Shown here one piece after another: positions 53,440 through 64,000 of a stretch of 64,000 nucleotides of DNA. A program made the translations under genes and the position numbers. The notes beneath the pieces were generated by a model that worked only from the letters and a program-made list of their open reading frames with translations, had not been told where the DNA came from and did no database searches. Source of the DNA: Unio delphinus (Eukaryota > Mollusca > Bivalvia > Unionida > Unionidae); the NCBI GenBank assembly GCA_029339505.1, contig JAQISU010000179.1, forward strand, positions 9,752,501 through 9,816,500, written 5' to 3'. Each line of letters opens with the position of its first letter. Position 1 is the first letter of the stretch.

Positions 53440-55405
53440 ATGGTAATGTTTTCTGTGTATCCAAATACAAACCATTCAATGGGAGTAATGTTTTCTGTGT
53501 ACGCAGATACGAACCATTCTTTGAGGAGGATATTTTCTGTGTACCCAATTACAAACCATTCAGTGGGGATGATGTTTTCTATGTATACCCCAAATACAAA
53601 TCATTCAATGGGGTTGATGTTTTCTATGTGCCCAAATACAAACCTTTCAATAGGAGTGATATTTTCTATGTACCCAAATACAAACCCATCAATGGGGATG
53701 CTGTTTTATATGTACCCAAACTAGATACCCCAATTCAAACCATTCAATGGGAGTGATGTTTTCTGTGTACCCAACTACAAACCATTCAGTGAGGATGATG
53801 TTTTCTGTTTACCCAAATACAAACTTTTCAGTGAGGGTGACTTTTCCTTTGTACCCAAGTACAAACCTTTCAATGGGTGAGATGTTTTCTATGTAATTAA
53901 ATATAAACAAAAAGGGAGTGATGTTTTATATATACCCAAATACAAATGATTCAGTGAGAGTGAGTTTTCTATGTACCCAAATACAAACCCTTCAATTGGG
54001 GGTGATGTTTTCTCTGTACCCAAATGCAAAGAATTCAATTTGGCTGATGTTTTCTATGTACCCAAATACAAACCTTTTAATGGGGTGATGTTTTCTATGT
54101 ACCCAAACACAAACTCTTTAATTGGGTGATGTTTCCTATGTACCAAATACATACCATTCAATGGGGGTGATGTTTTCTAAGTACCCAAATGCAAACTATT
54201 CAATGGGAGTGATGTTTTCTATGTACCTAAATACAAACCTTTCAATGGAGGTGATGTTTTCAATGTACCCAAATACAAACCATGCAGTGGGGGGTGCTGT
54301 TTTATATGTACCTAATATGTACCCAAATACAAACCCTTCAATGGAGGTGATGTTTTCAATGTACCCAAATAAAAACCTTTCAATGGAGATGATGTATTCA
54401 GTGTACCCAAATACAAACCCTTCAGTGAAGGTGATATTTTCAATGTACCCAAATACAAACCCTTCAATGGAGGTGCTGTTTTATATGTACCCAAATACAA
54501 ACCCTTCAATGGAGGTGATGTTTTCAATGTACCCAAATACAAACCTTTCAATGGAGGTGATGTTTTCAATGTATCCAAATACAAACCTTTCAATGGAGGT
54601 GATGTTTTCAATGTACCCAAATACAAACCTTTCAATGGAGGTGATGTTTTCAATGTATCCAAATACAAACCTTTCAATGGAGGTGATGTTTTCAATGTAC
54701 CCAAATAAAAACTTTTCAATGGAGATGATATATTCAATGTACCCAAATACAAACCCTTCAGTGAAGGTGATATTTTCAATGTACCCAAATACAAACCCTT
54801 CAATGGAGGTGCTGTTTTATATGTACCCAAATACAAACCCTTCAATGGAGGTGATGTTTTCAATGTACCCAAATACAAATCTTTCAATGGAGGTGATGTT
54901 TTCAATGTACCCAATACAAACCTTTCAATGGAGGTGATGTTTTCAATGTACCCAAATACAAACCCTTCAATGGAGGTGATGTTTTCAATGTACCCAAATA
55001 CAAACCTTTCAATGGAGGTGATGTTTTCAATGTACCCAAATACAAACCTTCCAATGGGGGTGATGTTTTCAATGTACCCAATACAAACCTTTCAATGGGG
55101 GGTGATGTTTTCAATGTAACCAAATACAAACCTTCCAATGGAGGTGATGTTTTCAATGTACCCAAATACAAACCTTCCAATGGGGGTGATGTTTTCAATG
55201 TACCCAATACAAACCTTTCAATGGGGGTGATGTTTTCAATGTAACCAAATACAAACCTTTCAATGGGGGTGATGTTTTCAATGTAACCAAATACAAACCT
55301 TCCAATGGAGGTGATGTTTTCAATGTACCCAATACAAACCTTCCAATGGGGGTAATGTTTTCAATGTACCCAAATACAAACCTTCCAATGGGGGTAATGT
55401 TTTCT
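53440..55405. repeat. 42-bp array, about 46 copies, the largest in unit number with the 22-bp array
   Basis: Unit GTGATGTTTTCAATGTACCC + AAATACAAACCTTTCAATGG + AG. The left third (53440-54300) is strongly diverged and contains TTTTCTATGTACCC types. The middle and right are nearly uniform, with longer block duplications (54330-54540 resembles 54690-54880, including the rare GATGATGTATTCA/GATGATATATTCA and GGTGCTGTTTTATATGTACC units). Both strands have long open frames (14-residue repeats such as MYPNTNLSMEVMFS), a consequence of the period being divisible by three. Confidence 0.96.
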
Positions 55406-56035
55406 ACTATATTTGCTATTAGCCAGGGACAAAGGTATCATACAAATCTAATAACAGATTCAAAGTGTTTGTGGTCTTAATTTGTAGAATCAAAGCTAAT
55501 GTTTCAGCATTTGTTCTGCTATGTTGGTTGCTAGGATTTTATATGCAGTATTGAAATTTGTTGAATGGGTATGTCTATTTCAGATCAGATGTATTGGAAA
55601 GGATTTCTTTTATTTTATGTTGACAGATCTGTTTGTGAATTTCAGTACAAAGGGTGAAAGGGAATATACACCTGTAATTTGACCCCATTATTAGTTTGGT
55701 TTGACATATACATGCTAATGTTGCACTTCAAAGGAATATTTTTCTTGTTGAAGACATTTTTTTAATGTTTAGAGGCTTGTCATCAGGCCTTGACAATCAA
55801 AGGTGTTTTTACATGAAGAAAATAATTTAACATCAGAGCCTAGAAAGGAACATGGGTGAATTATAATTTATTGGCATTGATTTGATTAGTAATTATTTAA
55901 AAATAAAATTTTAGCCCTGAACATATTCAAATTTAGTTAAAATGAAATCATTTTGTACAATATGTTAAAATTATTAATTAATATTGTAAAATTTGTTGAA
56001 ACCTTTTTTGTACCATCAGTTAAAAATATGTTTTA
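55406..56035. other. unique AT-rich sequence
   Basis: No recognised gene or repeat. Confidence 0.4.
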
Positions 56036-56300
56036 ATTGTACCACCAGTTAAAATGAATTCATTTTGTACTGCCCATTAAAATTAATTAATTTTTTTACT
56101 GCCCATTAAAATGAATTAATTTTGTACTGCCCATTAAAATGAATTAATTTTGTACTGCCCATTAAAATTAATTAATTTTGTACTGCCCATTAAAATTAAT
56201 TAATTTTTTTTACTGCCCATTAAAATTAATTAATTTTGTACTGCCCATTAAAATTAATTAATTTTGTACCATCTGTTAAAATTAGTTTATTTTGTACCAC
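56036..56300. repeat. 28-bp AT-rich repeat, about nine copies
   Basis: Unit TGTACTGCCCATTAAAATTA + ATTAATTT. Confidence 0.94.
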
Positions 56301-56876
56301 TTGTTTGTTTGCCCTCAGAATGGGAATGTACTTAAGAAACACCCCTCATGAAACGACAAGCGATAAAATTATTAATGGGAAAATGTATAATCATATAATA
56401 TCAACTTTGTATTAAAGCTCTTTTCTAAAGAATATTGATTCAGTAATGCAAACTGGAGTAAAGGAAAGAAAACTAATAAATTAAATCATATCTTCTATCC
56501 TTTATTGTTACAGTCTTCAACTAATTTCTACTTTCCACACATATTCTGATATCTTTAAGCTTGGATCTTTAAACTGTTTTCAGAAATATATTTTTCTAAT
56601 GCATCATATATTTTAGAGCATTTTGCTTCAATAAATTATGTCAAAGTAAAAAGTATCAAAAAAAGCATAGGATAGTAGATAATGTAACGGTAATTTTTGG
56701 ATAACTAATACAGAGATCATGAAGAATGTGTGAATTACATGTATGTTTGTAATTCTTGGAAATGGGCATATAATCAGGTAACAAAATGTAGTAATTTGGG
56801 ATTAATATTTTACTATACATTGTTTGAAATATTATCTCCAGGAACTGAATAAATAAATATATCTGTGTATTGGTCT
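56301..56876. other. unique AT-rich sequence
   Basis: No recognised gene or repeat. Confidence 0.4.
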
Positions 56877-57602
56877 GATTCAACTACACACTTAATAGAC
56901 CCACACCCAAATTGGCATAATGCTGTAGAACAAACTACAGTGACCAGCAGGTCATGGTTCATGTTGGCATAATGCTGTAGAACAAACTACAGTGACCAGC
57001 AGATCATGGTTCATGTTGGCATAATGTTGTAGAACAAACTACAGTGACCAGCAGGTCATGGTTCATGTTGGCATAATGCTGTAGAACAAACTACAATGAC
57101 CAGCAGATCATGGTTCATGTTGGCATAATGCTGTAGAACAAACTACAGTGACCAGCAGGTCATGGTTCATGTTGGCATAATGTTGTAGAACAAACTACAG
57201 TGACCAGCAGATCATGGTTCATGTTGGCATAATGCTGTAGAACAAACTACAATGACCAGCAGATCATGGTTCATGTTGGCATAATGCTGTAGAACAAACT
57301 ACAGTGACCAGCAGATCATGGTTCATGTTGGCATAATGCTGTAGAACAAACTACAGTGACCAGCAGATCATGGTTCATGTTGGCATAATGCTGTAGAACA
57401 AACTACAATGACCAGCAGATCATGGTTCATGTTGGCATAATGCTGTAGAACAAACTACAGTGACCAGCAGATCATGGTTCATGTTAGCATAATGCTGTAG
57501 AACAAACTACAGTGACCAGCAGATCATGGTTCATGTTGGCATAATGCTGTAGAACAAACTACAATGACCAGCAGATCATGGTCCATGTTATTTCAGTTGG
57601 AC
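56877..57602. repeat. 52-bp array, 13 copies, nested in a palindromic MITE
   Basis: Unit GGTTCATGTTGGCATAATGC + TGTAGAACAAACTACAGTGA + CCAGCAGATCAT. To the left is a MITE left arm (TTCAACTACACACTTAATAG then ACCCACACCC). To the right is the right arm (CAGATCATGGTCCATG then TTTCAGTTGGAC). The GCAGATCATGGTTCATGTT part of each unit is itself the MITE right-arm sequence. Confidence 0.9.
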
Positions 57603-59440
57603 CATACATAAGCCAGTATAGATGGTACTGTGAATTGGAATTCATATTTTTGAAGAGGAGGGAAACATACTTTTTAAAAATCAATGGAAATATATTGTTT
57701 AGACCATATTGTTATGGTTTAAAGAAGAATAAGAGATTACATGTCCTGTCATGGCACACAGTCTGTTTACTGTATTTCCATCACCAGCTCCCAGTCAGCA
57801 TTAGCACCTTCTTTTGTACTCCACTTATGAAGAGGGTATACCTGAAATGAACTTTTCTTGACAAGAGAGAAAGAATGTTTCACAAAAGGTGAGTGAATAA
57901 TCTGAGTTTCCTCTGACTTTCTAAGTCTTTATTTTAAAAAGTTACATTAGTCCTACCAAAGTATGACTCTCTAACTATATGTATATAACATGGAGGTATG
58001 ACAGGTCAGAGGAAACTTGGACTAAAACAGCTTTGAACAACGTATTATTATTCAAAGGTTTGAAATATACTTGTCAAAGCAGGATTCTTATTTTTCAATA
58101 TAACCCAGAAAGGCAGCGTAATTTATTATATTTCACAATGTGACATGGATTCCACTTTAATTTCTGCGTTGAGATGGGGATTACAAGATTATCTTATCAT
58201 GCTTACAAGATTCTCTGCTGTTATCATACAGAAAATTCTCTCAAAGTTCAAGAGCATTGCATTTGCTGAATAATCTATCTAGATTGAAGACTTGGTTACA
58301 TGTGTCATATTTATGGCTTGTTGCACCTCCTCGGAGAATCAAGGTAAAGATGACAGATGAATTGGAGATTTCATTTGTTATGAGTTTAGGCACTAATAAA
58401 GGGTAACAAAGAAAGCATGGAAACAACAAGCTTTGCAAAATTTAGCAAATAATTTATTTCCCCGGAAAGATTGTAAAAATGGAAATAAAAATAACGTACA
58501 GTTTTAAGAATCAAATCCAAACATAATCCAAGAATAATCTATGAATTAAATTACAAAAGTCCTAGTAATGAAATGTTTTAATAGATTCCAATTAAAGTCC
58601 TGTTGGAAAATCAAAGATGAAAGATGATGATGTAGTTTGAGTCTTGTTGTAAAATCCAAGATGGAAGATGAAAACATATGTTAAAGTCTGTTTTGCTTGT
58701 TTTGCTAGTTCCTTGTAGAATCATCACAAGATTTAACACCCTGGTGTTGGAAATCATGATAAGATTTTGATAAACTGGCTTTGCCCATGAAATACATATG
58801 AGCACATCAATTATTTTAAGAGATACAAAATAATACTTTAAAATCCAAATGAATTAAAGTAAAGTTAACATGGATTCAAAAACGTGACTACAAGAAAAGA
58901 AAATGACTTAATGTCATTTGTAAAAGCTAGAACTGAGAATATTTATCTAAAACAAAGGTTATATCATATTTTGATATGCAGTTACAAAAAAACTCCCCAA
59001 ATTGTGAAATCATTAAAGGTGGGAGGGGAGAGGAGTCATGTGATCATTTATATATAATGTATTCCTAACATGAGCCTGATGAGAACCAATCATTTCTACT
59101 TTAATACAAAGTTGTTTACTTCTAATTCACTAAGTCCCATCTTGACCTTGACATAACCAATCATTTTAAATTAATAATAAAACTTGTTTCCATGGTTCTC
59201 ACTAACATTTAATAAAGGTCAAGATCTATGTGAACATTACTTGCTTACCAAAGAAATTCAGTCAACCGATTTTCTGAAAGAAAACATCATTTCTAGTAAA
59301 CAAATTTACGATACAATAGCATGTAATGAAAATTTTAAAAAAAATTAAAACTGACAAACAACATTAAATTAGACAAATAAATATCAAATCAGATATATGT
59401 ATCAAATTCTAAAAACTTTGTAGCTTATGCAGTGTACTAA
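57603..59440. other. unique AT-rich sequence, longest stretch without repeats
   Basis: About 1.8 kb with short open frames only. No splice-bounded exon or recognisable motif was found. Confidence 0.45.
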
Positions 59441-59444
59441 TGAA

Positions 59445-59585
59445 CAGTATATATAATGAACATGTAGTGTACATATAATGTACATACAGTGTACATATAA
59501 TGTACATACAGTGTACATATAATGTACATATATTGTACATATAATGTACATACAGTGTACATATAATGTACATATAGTGTACTTA
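59445..59585. repeat. 22-bp repeat, about seven copies
   Basis: Unit TACATATAATGTACATACAG + TG; the words are largely self-complementary (GTACATATAATGTAC). Confidence 0.93.
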
Positions 59586-59839
59586 AGTGATGCTTATCTT
59601 TCTGTACAACAATAGAATCACTTTCTTGAGGAAATAAGGCTCCAAATGTACAACTGTTGTGGTTTATAAAAGTGCGTTCCTATCCCAGCACTACTTCATT
59701 TCCAGGGTGTCATATTTTAAAGGTAGGCTTATTTTTTGTCCTGTTGTTTAATAGTAATTTTATTTATTTATGATATACATGATATATCTATATATGTATA
59801 AGGGTGTCCTTTTAATATGACAATCATGTTCATTGGCTT

Positions 59840-59845
<6 letters not shown>
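59586..59845. other. unique sequence
   Basis: No recognised features. Confidence 0.35.
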
Positions 59846-59924
<79 letters not shown>

Positions 59925-60388
59925 GGCATAACCGACTTTTGATCCGGAAATCGGATTCCACCGGATAGTATGAACTTCCGATTAATCGGAGTCAGACAAG
60001 GCAGGAACGACCGATTCGGATAATAAAAATAATAAAGTTGAATTTATATAGCACTGTGTCTAACACTGCGTGTCATTCGATAGTACGGTAATAAAGTTAA
60101 ATAAGAAGTCAGAAAAGTCCAATATCGTCAACACAACCACGTTGTGAGGCAATCTATTTGAACTGGCGGGTAAAAACCGGAAATGAAGCCGGATATGGTA
60201 AAGTACTACGTAACATGCTAGACACGGCAAAACCAGATACCAGAAACCCGGAAACGGAAGATGAAAATTTTAGAAAAAAAATACGGATTTAGCATTTCCG
60301 ATTAATTGAATCGTATCCGGAATCGGAAAAATTTCATGCCCAAAATCCGGAATCGGAAATCGGTAGAAAAATGCTAATCGGTTATGCC

Positions 60389-60474
<86 letters not shown>
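59846..60474. repeat. (TA)n microsatellite split by a MITE
   Basis: (TA)n at 59846-59920 and again at 60391-60474. Confidence 0.97.
59921..60392. mobile_element. 472-bp MITE inserted in (TA)n
   Basis: A perfect 15-bp inverted repeat, TTAGGGCATAACCGA, at 59921-59935 and reversed at 60378-60392, with (TA)n directly outside both ends. The subterminal zones are dense in CCGATT/AATCGG and CGGAATCGG words, and base composition is distinctly richer in CG than the surroundings. TIR length and TAGGG start are compatible with hAT; the target duplication cannot be read in TA repeats. No coding frame. Confidence 0.82.
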
Positions 60475-60478
<4 letters not shown>

Positions 60479-60940
60479 GGATTTGATTCTGCATAACAAA
60501 TTTGTCTGCATCTCTCTTTGTACTTTACATGAGTTTACACTTTGATTTTATTGGGCTGTATGTGGATGTGTCTCTGGTCTCTTTTTTTTTTAATTCAAGA
60601 GCTAAGGGTTTTATTACCAATTGCAGAAATATGTAATATTATGTCAAGTTTATGATTTGCATGTGAATTTTAGGTGTCCGAGTTTATAACTCAGTGAAAA
60701 GTTAGTTAAAAATAATTATAACACAAATCTTCATTTTGAGATAATGTTGTGACATCTGTGATTGCTCCAGAGACAAGAGATGTACAGATAGATAAAAATG
60801 TAAATTCTGTAAATTCCCTAACTAATGCAATCCCTCTAATTAACACCCCCCCCCCCACACCTCTTTTTTAAGAACAGAAAATTTAAAAGATTCAGTGTAA
60901 GACTTTCAGATCCATGTTTATAAAAAAAAAATGCTGGACT
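60475..60940. other. unique sequence with poly-C tract
   Basis: C-run at 60847-60856. No gene seen. Confidence 0.4.
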
Positions 60941-60942
60941 GC

Positions 60943-61245
60943 TCTGATGGCCTAAGTGGTTCTAACCACTATAGTGTCTGCCTTGGAGGCCATAGGCCAT
61001 GGGTTAGATCCCAGACCAAGTCATACTAAAGACTAATCAAAATGGTACTAGTAGCTGTCTTGCTTAGTGCTCAGTATTGAGAGGCTAGTGTTAGGACTGG
61101 TCAGCCTGGTGTCAGGATAATGTGACTAGGTGAAATATGATGTGGCATCATCCTTGAGTGCTTGACATAACGATAAACTTGCAGACTGTAGACATCATAG
61201 CAATATGACTGGAAATTTTTTAAAGCTATGTTGAAAACTCCAAAA
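60943..61245 (+). mobile_element. tRNA-headed SINE, family A, copy 4
   Basis: Head TCTGATGGCCTAAGTGGTTC and B-box region CATGGGTTAGATCCCAG. Body TTAGGACTGGTCAGCCTGGT and GTGTCAGGATAATGTGACTA. It ends GTTGAAAACTCCAAAA and passes directly into (CA)n at 61246-61320. Confidence 0.87.
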
Positions 61246-61266
61246 ACACACACACACACACACTGT

Positions 61267-61320
<54 letters not shown>
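61246..61320. repeat. (CA)n microsatellite
   Basis: (AC)n with one TGTG interruption at 61263; starts exactly at the SINE 3' end. Confidence 0.97.
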
Positions 61321-61324
<4 letters not shown>

Positions 61325-61422
61325 TGCATAAGTCTCAGTTAATCACACTGTTACAATGTATATATCGGTATATGTATGAATTACTAAAGTCACAGGCACA
61401 CATGTAGAATAATTCAAACATT

Positions 61423-61438
61423 AAAATTAAAGAGACAT

Positions 61439-61529
<91 letters not shown>

Positions 61530-61540
61530 TCTTTAATTTT
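61423..61540. repeat. (TA)n core bracketed by a perfect 16-bp inverted repeat
   Basis: AAAATTAAAGAGACAT at 61423-61438, and its reverse complement ATGTCTCTTTAATTTT at 61525-61540. Everything between is (TA)n apart from GG at 61439-61440. The whole can form one hairpin. Confidence 0.92.
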
Positions 61541-61544
61541 ATAT

Positions 61545-61968
61545 AATACATATTTAAATACAGCATTGAGTTTAGGAAATCAACACATGGGTAAATATAG
61601 TACTAGGCTAATTCAGGACATTTTAGTACCTAGTGCAGTATTTTATTGAACTTGGTAACAGCTGTCATTATCTTATATACATCAAGAACTGTCATTAATG
61701 TCTTTGAACATGAGGTTTTTCATGGTATAAATGACAAAAAGTTAGAAAATGAAATGCAAGTGATATAAAATCACTATCTAAATTCTTTTAAACAGTCATG
61801 GATGATTCAATTACTGGTATCTAGACAGTTGTAGTTCAATAAATAATCTGAACTGACAGAAGGTGACAATTGAAAAATGTGTGCAATCTCTCCTTTCACC
61901 TTTTTGAATATTAAGTATGTCTACCTTATTTTCAATATGCCACTTGTAAACTGCTGAGAGAACTTGTA
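61545..61968. other. unique sequence
   Basis: No recognised features. Confidence 0.35.
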
Positions 61969-61969
61969 A

Positions 61970-62158
61970 CATAATGTACTGTGTATGGCCAGATATAGGT
62001 ATGTACAGTGAGTGGCCAGATATAGGTATGTACAGTGAGTGGCCAGATATAGGTATGTACAGTGAGTGGCCAGATATAGGTATGTACAGTGAGTGGCCAG
62101 ATATAGGTATGTACAGTGAGTGGCCAGATATAGGTATGTACAGTGAGTGGCCAGATAT
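61970..62158. repeat. 27-bp minisatellite, seven copies
   Basis: Unit GTATGTACAGTGAGTGGCCA + GATATAG, nearly perfect. Confidence 0.97.
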
Positions 62159-62189
62159 ATTACAATAAATAGGTCAGAAAGTCATGCAC

Positions 62190-63050
62190 ATAGAACTGTA
62201 TTACATCTGTCCAAAAACTAAGTAATTCAAGCTTTTTCTGATATTCTTGTTTGTTTCTTGGTACTCCATTGCCCCTGTTGTGTGTCTGGTGATTTTTAGG
62301 TCTCTTCAGGTATCACACAACTTCAGAATCTCTTCTGTAATCCAGGTTTTTTTCTTTGGATGATGGAGGCCAATGATGTCCTTGGCAGCTGCTGAAATGA
62401 CTGTCGAACTTATCTGTCATCACTTTAACATCAACATGTATCACAAGGAGTGGAGCAAATGTTCCTCATGTCAAACTCTTCTATAATAGAATATATGCCC
62501 ATCTTCAGTTTGGTGTTCTCCAAAGGCTTTCCATCTGACTTCACAGAGTCCCATAATGTGTCATGTGTAGTGTCCTAGCTCATGTGTCAATTCTTGGAGT
62601 CTTCCAATTTTGCGCCAGAGTTCTAATGTTCCAGCTGGTGATGACAATGTTGTCTCTCACTCTGATTTAATGCAATGTACCAGTAGCACACTTGTCACCT
62701 CCATCCTGGTCGACAATGTCAGGCGCAGTCCTTGCTGACCCAGGTGACGACTGATCTGGTATGGTAAGTTCAGATTTGTCCAGCATTATCAGTGTGTCTT
62801 GGGCAAAAAACGTCTTGCAAATCCTATCCCTCTCCAGACCAAAGAGTTGCCAGAAGGGGATGTAGTACATTGTCCAACTGCCTTAGGGTCTCCACTCCGG
62901 ATTTTCTTATAGGGTTTACTCCTCTAGCCTTTAGCTAACCAAAGCTGACCTGCATGGCAGCGGGAGACTTATGAATGGGCAGGTGCAACATGCAGATAAA
63001 GCATCTGCCACTGCCTATATACACAGCTATCTGGGATATCAAGGAATTTA
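62190..63050 (-). pseudogene. RTE-like LINE 5' region: UTR and endonuclease start
   Basis: Minus-strand translations include CKTFFAQDTLIMLDKSELTI (about 62810) and DNIVITSWNIRTLAQNWKT (about 62650), the N-terminal TWNxRTL motif of AP-type endonucleases. Short in-frame pieces such as YGTL..QMESLWRTPN and HHWPPSSKEKN follow to about 62340. Frames are heavily broken and the rest of the element is absent. Confidence 0.6.
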
Positions 63051-63134
63051 AGCATTAGCCAAAATCAAATTTTCTTTCAAATAATGGCAAATGATACCCG
63101 CACAAATAATGAATTTACAGCAACAATAATAGGT

Positions 63135-63137
<3 letters not shown>

Positions 63138-63184
<47 letters not shown>

Positions 63185-63205
63185 TAATAATAACAACAAC
63201 AACAA

Positions 63206-63266
<61 letters not shown>
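63138..63266. repeat. head-to-head (AAT)n and (ATT)n microsatellites
   Basis: (AAT)n at about 63138-63190 passes through AACAACAACAACAAT into (ATT)n to 63266; the two halves are complementary. Confidence 0.95.
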
Positions 63267-63309
63267 TAAGATGTTTTGGACTTAAAGAAAAGATACAAAA
63301 TAAACAATA

Positions 63310-63487
63310 CAGTAAAACCTGTCTTGAAAGACCACTGCTATATCAGACCACCTGTCTTGAGAGACCACATTCTCAATGCACAAAGTTATTGTTTATATAG
63401 CATAGTGAACTGTAATGAGAGACCACCTGTCTTGAGAGACCATACTGTTTTGGAAAAAGAGGTGGTCTTTCAAGACAGATTCTATTG
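63310..63487. mobile_element. mariner-type MITE, 178 bp, TA target
   Basis: Left end CAGTAAAACCTGTCTTGAAA then GACCAC; right end read in reverse CAATAGAATCTGTCTTGAAA then GACCACC. TA flanks both ends (63308-63309, 63488-63489). Internal copies of CACCTGTCTTGAGAGACCA show stepwise duplication of the TIR. Confidence 0.8.
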
Positions 63488-64000
63488 TATAACCAATATA
63501 TTTTATTACGGTAAGCTTTCTTTAGTTTGTGCATACTTACTTTGCTTAAACTTGTACAGCCAATTAAAAGTTGCAATACAAATTTATACAATGAAGACAA
63601 TTTCAAAGCTCATTTTAATACATATTTACCTACCAAACTATCCATACTTGTATTATCTAAACTATAAAATTTGTTTGATAAAAGGTGAGTTTCATAGGAA
63701 AAACAATGTTGATTTAAGGAAATCATTAACACCTGTATTGTTAGACCAGTGAAAGAAAATCAATGTCTCAGTTTGATACAATAGCCTGGGTACATATAGA
63801 GCTGTTTGCACACTAAACATTTTGTGTGGGAAACTTGTCACACATTGTGTGCAACAGAAGTATATTTTTGGTATAGAGGTTTTTAAGATCACCATTAGTC
63901 AATTAATGAATTGAAGTTTGCTCTCCCCTGATTACTTGAAAAAGACAGAATGTGGTGAAAAAAGCCTTACATGTGTTCCTTGGAGTTAATATTCATGCAG
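63488..64000. other. unique AT-rich sequence to the window end
   Basis: No recognised gene or repeat. Confidence 0.4.

Noticed and set aside
54122..54937. 271-codon plus-strand and 200-codon minus-strand frames in the 42-bp array as genes
   Set aside because: Both strands are open at once in a repeat with a period divisible by three; single-base indels break the frame elsewhere in the same array.
57578..57850. 90-codon plus-strand frame
   Set aside because: Begins inside the MITE arm and has composition like chance AT-rich frames, with no motif.

Overview
The window looks like intergenic and intronic DNA from an animal nuclear genome, most likely a mollusc. The evidence is eukaryotic: consensus splice sites, tRNA-headed SINEs, many degraded non-LTR retrotransposons (CR1/L2-like, RTE-like and Tx1/L1-like), hAT- and mariner-type MITEs, and an exceptional load of mini- and microsatellites in AT-rich sequence. 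The mollusc assignment rests on the style of one SINE tail (a TCCTCCACCATTAATACTGG-type segment followed by a GCTGAAAAATGG..TTAAA end) and is moderate; the species cannot be named. No bacterial-type genes, rRNA, CRISPR or functional tRNA genes were seen.

Host coding content is sparse. The best host exon is 32012-32768 (+), a first coding exon for an acidic, disordered protein of unknown function with a clean acceptor, an in-frame stop just before its ATG and a GTAAGG donor. Two weaker exon candidates lie at 43459-43675 (+) and 46133-46227 (+); their splice phases do not join directly to it or to each other.

Layout. 0.6-13.3 kb: minisatellites (48, 54, 20, 41, about 85, 84 and 34 bp units) mixed with SINEs, LINE fragments and MITEs. 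13.27-19.13 kb: a 5.86-kb DNA transposon with terminal inverted repeats carrying two divergent broken genes, a BEN-domain protein on the minus strand and a transposase-like protein on the plus strand; it is itself invaded by a CR1-like LINE that contains a perfect 54-bp fold-back. 19.1-31.9 kb: a large 45-bp array, a 46-bp array with a SINE in it, and an RTE-like LINE lying inside another array. 32-47 kb: the acidic exon, a 60-bp array, a 22-bp array holding a SPIN-like hAT MITE with a perfect 8-bp target duplication, and more arrays. 47.7-52.2 kb: a nearly complete ORF2-type Tx1/L1-like LINE sitting inside an array. 52.7-64 kb: palindromic MITEs, a 2-kb 42-bp array, a 52-bp array that grew inside a MITE, two MITE-like structures tied to (TA)n, and an RTE-like endonuclease fragment.

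Two themes connect the parts. First, mobile elements repeatedly sit inside tandem arrays, which resume on the other side. Second, several microsatellites are the tails of retroelements. The most novel-looking single object is the BEN-domain transposon. All names of families come from recognising motifs by eye; no database search was run.
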